Below are positions 59,940-64,000 of a stretch of 64,000 nt of DNA, one piece after another. The stretch is from Gallionellales bacterium GWA2_54_124 (GTDB taxonomy: Bacteria > Pseudomonadota > Gammaproteobacteria > Burkholderiales > Gallionellaceae), in NCBI GenBank assembly GCA_001801025.1, contig MGWO01000003.1:128201-192200 (forward strand). Reading direction: 5' to 3'. Position 1 is the first letter of the stretch. Every line of letters begins with the position of its first letter. The translations under genes were made by a program, and so were the position numbers. Below the pieces are notes generated by a model. It was not told where the DNA came from. It made no database searches and saw only the letters and a list, made by a program, of their open reading frames with translations.

Positions 59940-61631
59940 TTAAAATAGTACTTCACTGGAATCCGATTGTTTCGAGTTTGTTGAGTCTCGAAAAGTTTGG
60001 GGCGTTTCAGGTACCGCGAACTTTTCCACGAGCTTGTTCAGCTCCACCGCTGCCCCGGCAACTTTTTCAATTTCGGCGGAAGTACTTTTAGAACTGAACG
60101 CCGTCTGGTCTGCGACATGACGTATATTGACGATCGTGTCGTTGATATTCGTTGCAATCAGGCTCTGATTTTCGACTGAGTCGGCAATTCGCATATTCAC
60201 TTCGCGAATTTTGGCGATGGACTGGATAATTTCCTCCAGCGAGAAATTGGTTTTGTTGATTTGTACGACACTGTCATCGGCCCGGTTTGTTCCGGACTTC
60301 ATGACGGAGGTGGCTGACTCGACACCTTTGAGCAGCGTTTCAATTTTTTTCTCGATTTCCCGTGTGGCGTCCTGGGTGCGCTGTGCAAGCTTGCGCACTT
60401 CATCGGCCACGACAGCAAACCCGCGGCCCTGCTCGCCGGCACGCGCCGCTTCAATGGCGGCGTTGAGCGCCAGCAGATTGGTCTGGTTGGCAATATCGTT
60501 GATGATGTTGGTCACCCCGCGAATGTCGTCGCTCTCCTTGTGCAGCGCCTGTATCACTTCGGTGGCCGCTTTGACCTCTTCGGCCAGCGTGTGTATGGTA
60601 ACGATCGCATCCGATACGACGACTTTTGCCGCACCAGCCTGCTCTGCGATGGTCTCGGCAACAGAAACTGCACTTCTGGAACCGGTAACGGATTCGTTCA
60701 GGGAGCGGGCAATCTGCGTTACCGATTCGCTGGCATGTGTCGTCTCCTCTTTTTGCGATTTAATACCTTCGCTGGTCATATTTGAAACCATCGCGACGCG
60801 TTGCGCTGTGTCAGCAAGATGGTTCGCTGCCAGTTTGATGTTGCCGATGAGTTTGCCCAGTTCATCGTTGAGCAGGCGCGAAGACTTTGCAATGGCGGAA
60901 ATCTCATCGTTGTTGGAGATGAGAATTTGCCCGGTAAAGTCGCCTGTGCTCATTTTTTCCAGATCGAGCTGAATTTGTTGCGCAGGTTGCAGTGTGCGGC
61001 GGATTAACCAGCCTATGCCAAGATACAGAAACAGCTGTACGATGAGCTGCAAGCCCCACAAGATGAAATTGGCGCGGCGCATCAGCACCAGATCGTCGTT
61101 CAAATCGATCGTCATGCTCGCTGCACCGTTGACCGTGCCGGCCGGGACGTTATGGCAGGACAGGCATTGTGTGCCGCGAAATTCATTTTGGGCAATAAAG
61201 GGAATCACAACGCGTAGCGCATGTTTGCCTTCGATTTCCAGCAAATTGCTTTGCAGTTGACCGTCACGTAAAACGCGCTGATCTATTTCGTCGACGGGTT
61301 GCTCTGACGGCAAGCCCGGGCCAAACTGATTCTGGACGGACTGGGCGCGAATAACGCGCAATTCGATCACGCCTTTTGCTGCCCCCATTTTTTTCACATA
61401 CAAAGCACGCTGGTCGGCGTCGTGTATCGCGCCGTTGATCATCATCATGTTCAGCCCAACCAGCAAGCCGTCTGCTGACAGCACCGCCTGAGCCTTTGTG
61501 GCGTCCAGTATGGTTTTTTCGTAGGTGTCGAGCGCCATGCGCTGTGCTAGCAGCATCACCACCAGTAAACAAAGCTGTATGGGGAGTTGTAGCTTGCTGG
61601 AAATGGAAAGTCTACCCCACCATATTTTCAT
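59940..61631 (-). CDS. chemoreceptor with periplasmic c-type haem motif
   Basis: 563 residues. Membrane helix 1 at about 12-30; a periplasmic domain (about 31-185) that contains a single CxxCH motif, CLSCH at 156-160, the covalent haem c attachment signature; helix 2 at about 188-210; HAMP to about 262; then the signalling coiled coil with the conserved tip [21 protein letters not shown]3365-like haem sensors of this type detect redox state, NO or O2. C-terminal tail lacks a CheR pentapeptide. Start is ATG 61631. Confidence 0.92.
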   Translation of the reverse strand: MKIWWGRLSISSKLQLPIQLCLLVVMLLAQRMALDTYEKTILDATKAQAVLSADGLLVGLNMMMINGAIHDADQRALYVKKMGAAKGVIELRVIRAQSVQNQFGPGLPSEQPVDEIDQRVLRDGQLQSNLLEIEGKHALRVVIPFIAQNEFRGTQCLSCHNVPAGTVNGAASMTIDLNDDLVLMRRANFILWGLQLIVQLFLYLGIGWLIRRTLQPAQQIQLDLEKMSTGDFTGQILISNNDEISAIAKSSRLLNDELGKLIGNIKLAANHLADTAQRVAMVSNMTSEGIKSQKEETTHASESVTQIARSLNESVTGSRSAVSVAETIAEQAGAAKVVVSDAIVTIHTLAEEVKAATEVIQALHKESDDIRGVTNIINDIANQTNLLALNAAIEAARAGEQGRGFAVVADEVRKLAQRTQDATREIEKKIETLLKGVESATSVMKSGTNRADDSVVQINKTNFSLEEIIQSIAKIREVNMRIADSVENQSLIATNINDTIVNIRHVADQTAFSSKSTSAEIEKVAGAAVELNKLVEKFAVPETPQTFRDSTNSKQSDSSEVLF

Positions 61632-62041
61632 TTTTGTGCGTGAGTTTTATTAATAATGGTATCGAATAATCAAGCCACCTAGACGTCACGCTTAATCAGA
61701 TTCGTTTACATGCATTGTATCTGCATATTTAAGGCAATGCTACTTTGATGCGCATGCTACAGTCTCGCGCGAATGCAGGGGGTATTTTAAATTATTTAAT
61801 CTCGGCTACAATTAGCTCGCGGATTGATTAATGATCGTCTGAAATCAACGCGTTCAACTATACGGGATCATAGCGCGGTTTTATTACAATCCCCGTTATT
61901 GCGCGGCTTTTTGATCCTGATGGATATAACCCTGAGGCCGTTTACAAGAGCTGACAACATCCGCCGTTTTGAAGTCGTTTTCATTCTTTGTCTGTTGTGT
62001 CAGGGGCGTCGAATGGTGTTCAAGGAGCAGGATAATAACGT
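61632..62041. other. intergenic region between a chemoreceptor and a small membrane protein
   Basis: 410 bases, divergent genes on both sides, so promoters for each direction are expected. A/T-rich blocks at 61640-61680 and 61785-61815 are candidates. An open frame 61824-62045 (TTG start) overlaps the next ATG but has no ribosome site or recognisable sequence and is not called. Confidence 0.5.
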
Positions 62042-62314
62042 ATGAAAATTTCGAGTGTGAATGCCTTTATTTACCGGCGCATGCCGACGATCGAAATGAT
62101 CGGCGTATTGATGCGTATATTTAGTTTTTCTCTGGTTAGCTGGTTGGGGCCGGCGAGTCCGTTTATGTTTGTCTGGACCTTCAATACGATTGATGCGGTG
62201 ATATTGACCTGGTGCTCGTTACTTAAGCGGGACAGAGCTTATATTACGCTCAATATGTTCTGGATCATGGTGGGGGTGGTTGGTATTTTCAGAGCGGGTG
62301 GATTCATTCACTAG
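62042..62314 (+). CDS. small integral membrane protein of unknown function
   Basis: 90 residues, with AGGA 9 bases before the ATG. Three hydrophobic segments (about 18-38, 43-60 and 68-88) with the polar loop KRDRAYITLN between the last two; the pattern TIEMIGVLMRIFSFSLVSWLG and WIMVGVVGIFRAGGF is that of CBU_0592-like short membrane proteins. No function is known. It converges on the frameshifted gene at 62304. Confidence 0.65.
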   Translation: MKISSVNAFIYRRMPTIEMIGVLMRIFSFSLVSWLGPASPFMFVWTFNTIDAVILTWCSLLKRDRAYITLNMFWIMVGVVGIFRAGGFIH

Positions 62315-62557
62315 TATCGTCCTCCGCACCCAGATCGCGAATGATCTCCACCAGCTTGGGCAGGATGCGCTGCAAACGGGAATTCACCACCGCCTGCTGG
62401 ATGATGCCGCCGTCCAGTTTGAGGTATTCAGGCGACAGCATCCCAAGAAACTGCACACCAAACCCTCCGGATTATTGATTCTCAATGCATGTTCATCAAG
62501 GTCGTGGAACAGGTTGTTGCGCAGCATGAGTTTTAATTCGGCGAGTTGGTGTGACAT
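62304..62557 (-). pseudogene. small gene downstream of sbp, interrupted by a one-base frameshift
   Basis: From ATG 62557 the frame reads MSHQLAELKLMLRNNLFHD through INNPEG, then goes out of frame and stops. A second frame resumes without a gap: FGVQFLGMLSPEYLKLDGG, IIQQAVVNSRLQRILP and on to the stop at 62304-62306. Adding a single G to the GGG run at 62463-62465 joins both into one 84-residue protein. Amphipathic helices, no signal peptide, no family recognised; the phrase YLKLDGG resembles EAL-domain text but the protein is too short. It may be a real lesion or a homopolymer read error. Confidence 0.65.
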
Positions 62558-62566
62558 GGCGATCGC

Positions 62567-63580
62567 CTATTTTTTCGTGTAGATCTGATCGAACACACCG
62601 CCGTCGGAAAAATGCGCCTTCTGCGTCTTGGTCCAGCCGCCGAAGGTGTCATCGATGTTGATCAGGTTAAGTTTAGGGAAGCGTTTTGCGTATTTAGCCG
62701 CCACTTTGGCATCGGTCGGGCGATAGAAATTCTTTGCGGCGATTTCCTGACCTTCCGGTGAATACAGGTATTGCAGATACGCTTCGGCGACTTTGCGGGT
62801 GCCGTGCTTGTCAGCGTACTTATCCACTACAGTGACAGGCGGTTCAGCCAGAATGCTCAGACTTGGGAAGACCACTTCAAACTTGTCTTCGCCAAACTCC
62901 TTCTTGACCAGATAGGCTTCGTTTTCCCAGGTAATCAGCACATCGCCGATTTCACGTTCGGAGAAGGTGACGGTCGAACCGCGTGCCCCGGAATCAAGAA
63001 CCGGCACATTGCCGTATAACTTGGCAACAAACGCTTGTGCTTTTGCCTGATCGTTGCCGTTTTTCTTTAAGCCGTACCCTAAGGCCGCCAGATAGTTCCA
63101 GCGCGCCCCCCCTGAGGTCTTTGGATTTGGTGTAATCACTGCAACGCCCGGTTTTACCAGATCGCTCCAGTCCTTGATGTTTTTGGGGTTGCCACGGCGC
63201 ACCAGCAATACGATGGTTGAGGTATAGGGCGTACTGTTGAGTTTTAAGCGTTTTTGCCAGTCGGCCGGTACCAGGTTGGCTTTGTCGTGCAGCGCATCGA
63301 TGTCGGCGGCCAAGGCGAGAGTTGCCACATCGGCTTCCAGTCCGTCGATGATGGAGCGCGCCTGTTTGCCTGAACCGCCGTGGGAAGCTTTAACCGTGAC
63401 ATTGTCGCCGGTCTTGCCCTTCCAGTATTTGGCAAAAGCGGTGTTGTATTCCTGATACAACTCGCGGGTCGGATCGTAGGATGCGTTGAGCAGGCTGACG
63501 TCGGCAGCCAGTGCGTTTGCCGACAATGCCAGAACGAATGAACCTGCAAACAGCGCAGTGGTGATTTTTGATAATTTCAT
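62567..63580 (-). CDS. sbp: sulfate/thiosulfate-binding periplasmic protein
   Basis: 337 residues with a signal peptide (about 1-25). Sbp/CysP signatures: [38 protein letters not shown] (anion-binding), [19 protein letters not shown] and the late [20 protein letters not shown]. It supplies CysTWA with sulfate, although those genes are 14 kb away. AGGAGCTAAC precedes the ATG, and the winged-helix gene ends 19 bases ahead on the same strand. Confidence 0.96.
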   Translation of the reverse strand: MKLSKITTALFAGSFVLALSANALAADVSLLNASYDPTRELYQEYNTAFAKYWKGKTGDNVTVKASHGGSGKQARSIIDGLEADVATLALAADIDALHDKANLVPADWQKRLKLNSTPYTSTIVLLVRRGNPKNIKDWSDLVKPGVAVITPNPKTSGGARWNYLAALGYGLKKNGNDQAKAQAFVAKLYGNVPVLDSGARGSTVTFSEREIGDVLITWENEAYLVKKEFGEDKFEVVFPSLSILAEPPVTVVDKYADKHGTRKVAEAYLQYLYSPEGQEIAAKNFYRPTDAKVAAKYAKRFPKLNLINIDDTFGGWTKTQKAHFSDGGVFDQIYTKK

Positions 63581-63598
63581 GTTAGCTCCTGTATTAAA

Positions 63599-63937
63599 TT
63601 AAAAAATTTGTGTAGGTGAAAAACGGTAGCCGCGGGCGGGTGCTGTCTGTATCCAGCGATCCATACCGAAGGGGTGCAACGACATACGCAAACGGCGGAT
63701 ATGAACATCGATGGTGCGCTCACCGATACAGCCTGCCCCCAGTTTTTCCAGCAATTGGGCGCGGGTCTGAACCCTGCCCGTCTGGCGCATCAATTGTCCG
63801 AGCAAACGAAATTCAGCAGGACGCAGTAAAACAGGTATGCCTGCTGCTGTTACCCGATACGTTTCATTCGACCAGTGCAAATCGCCTGCGATAATGCTAT
63901 ACGGTTCTGTTCCGGCCGATTTCCGTAATGCAGTCAT
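63599..63937 (-). CDS. stand-alone OmpR/PhoB-type winged-helix protein
   Basis: 112 residues from ATG 63937 (AAGGAA 8 bases ahead); an ATG at 63973 touches its AGG and is less likely. The whole protein is one Trans_reg_C winged helix: PVLLRPAEFRLLGQLMRQTGRVQTRAQLLEKLG, ERTIDVHIRRLRMSLHP and RGYRFS. No receiver domain precedes it. In other bacteria such receiver-less proteins are direct regulators or partners of a sensor. Its place ahead of sbp suggests control of sulfate uptake; that is an inference. Confidence 0.85.
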   Translation of the reverse strand: MTALRKSAGTEPYSIIAGDLHWSNETYRVTAAGIPVLLRPAEFRLLGQLMRQTGRVQTRAQLLEKLGAGCIGERTIDVHIRRLRMSLHPFGMDRWIQTAPARGYRFSPTQIF

Positions 63938-64000
63938 TGTTTGAGTTCCTTGCCGATTGCTGATGGAGTGCATCCTAACGAGTTGGTCCCGCTGCGCGAA

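Noticed and set aside
61824..62045. 73-residue plus-strand frame with a TTG start overlapping the small membrane protein gene
   Set aside because: No ribosome site, no recognisable composition; the ATGA overlap is probably chance.

Overview
The window is chromosomal DNA from a Gram-negative bacterium and spans its replication origin. The gene set (rpmH-rnpA-yidD-yidC-mnmE on one side, dnaA-dnaN-gyrB on the other, then rsmG-parA-parB-atpIBEFHAGDC), the ubiEJB ubiquinone genes, the heptose/LPS genes and the CysTWA sulfate transporter point to a betaproteobacterium. The absence of a sugar-fermentation background and the many PAS/GGDEF and chemotaxis sensors would suit the Nitrosomonadales (Gallionellaceae-like), but that placement is an inference from general resemblance, not a database result.

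Layout: 1-7180 (+) holds the 3' end of a gmhA/diaA gene, dolP, rfaE2, a DUF971 gene, and the ubiE-ubiJ-ubiB genes with several small genes set between them. 7193-13354 (-) holds an RlmL-type methyltransferase, hemJ, an orphan ParA, then a chemoreceptor, a rhodanese-fold protein without any cysteine and a histidine kinase. 13487-16763 (-) is glmU-glmS. 16866-31868 (-) is a long run of same-strand housekeeping genes: rpmH, rnpA, yidD, yidC, mnmE, mnmG, rsmG, parA, parB and the complete ATP synthase operon, closed by a clear terminator. 31869-37490 (+) is dnaA, an AT-rich oriC with several DnaA boxes, dnaN and gyrB. Three parS-type sites (28213, 35073, 48446) surround oriC and match the ParA/ParB pair encoded here.

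37651-44437 is an accessory metabolic island: two divergent operons around a GntR/HutC-type regulator. They encode a mesaconyl-CoA hydratase, three mutually divergent HpcH/HpaI (CitE-like) CoA-ester lyases and an acyl-CoA synthetase. Together these could activate a branched C4/C5 dicarboxylic acid, hydrate it as a CoA ester and cleave it to an acyl-CoA plus a 2-oxoacid. This is the best candidate in the window for a pathway not yet described.

44665-48317 (-) is the sulfate/thiosulfate importer cysT-cysW-cysA with a CysB-type regulator. Its periplasmic binding protein lies apart at 62567-63580, behind a stand-alone winged-helix gene and in front of a small gene that looks frameshifted by one base. 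48581-61631 is mixed: a glutathione transferase, a gene-poor 755-base stretch, an unknown protein, an outer-membrane barrel, two membrane-anchored diguanylate cyclases, the Prc protease, alanine dehydrogenase with a 2-oxoglutarate/Fe(II) amino-acid hydroxylase, and a chemoreceptor with a c-type haem motif. No rRNA, tRNA, CRISPR array or intact insertion sequence was found by eye.
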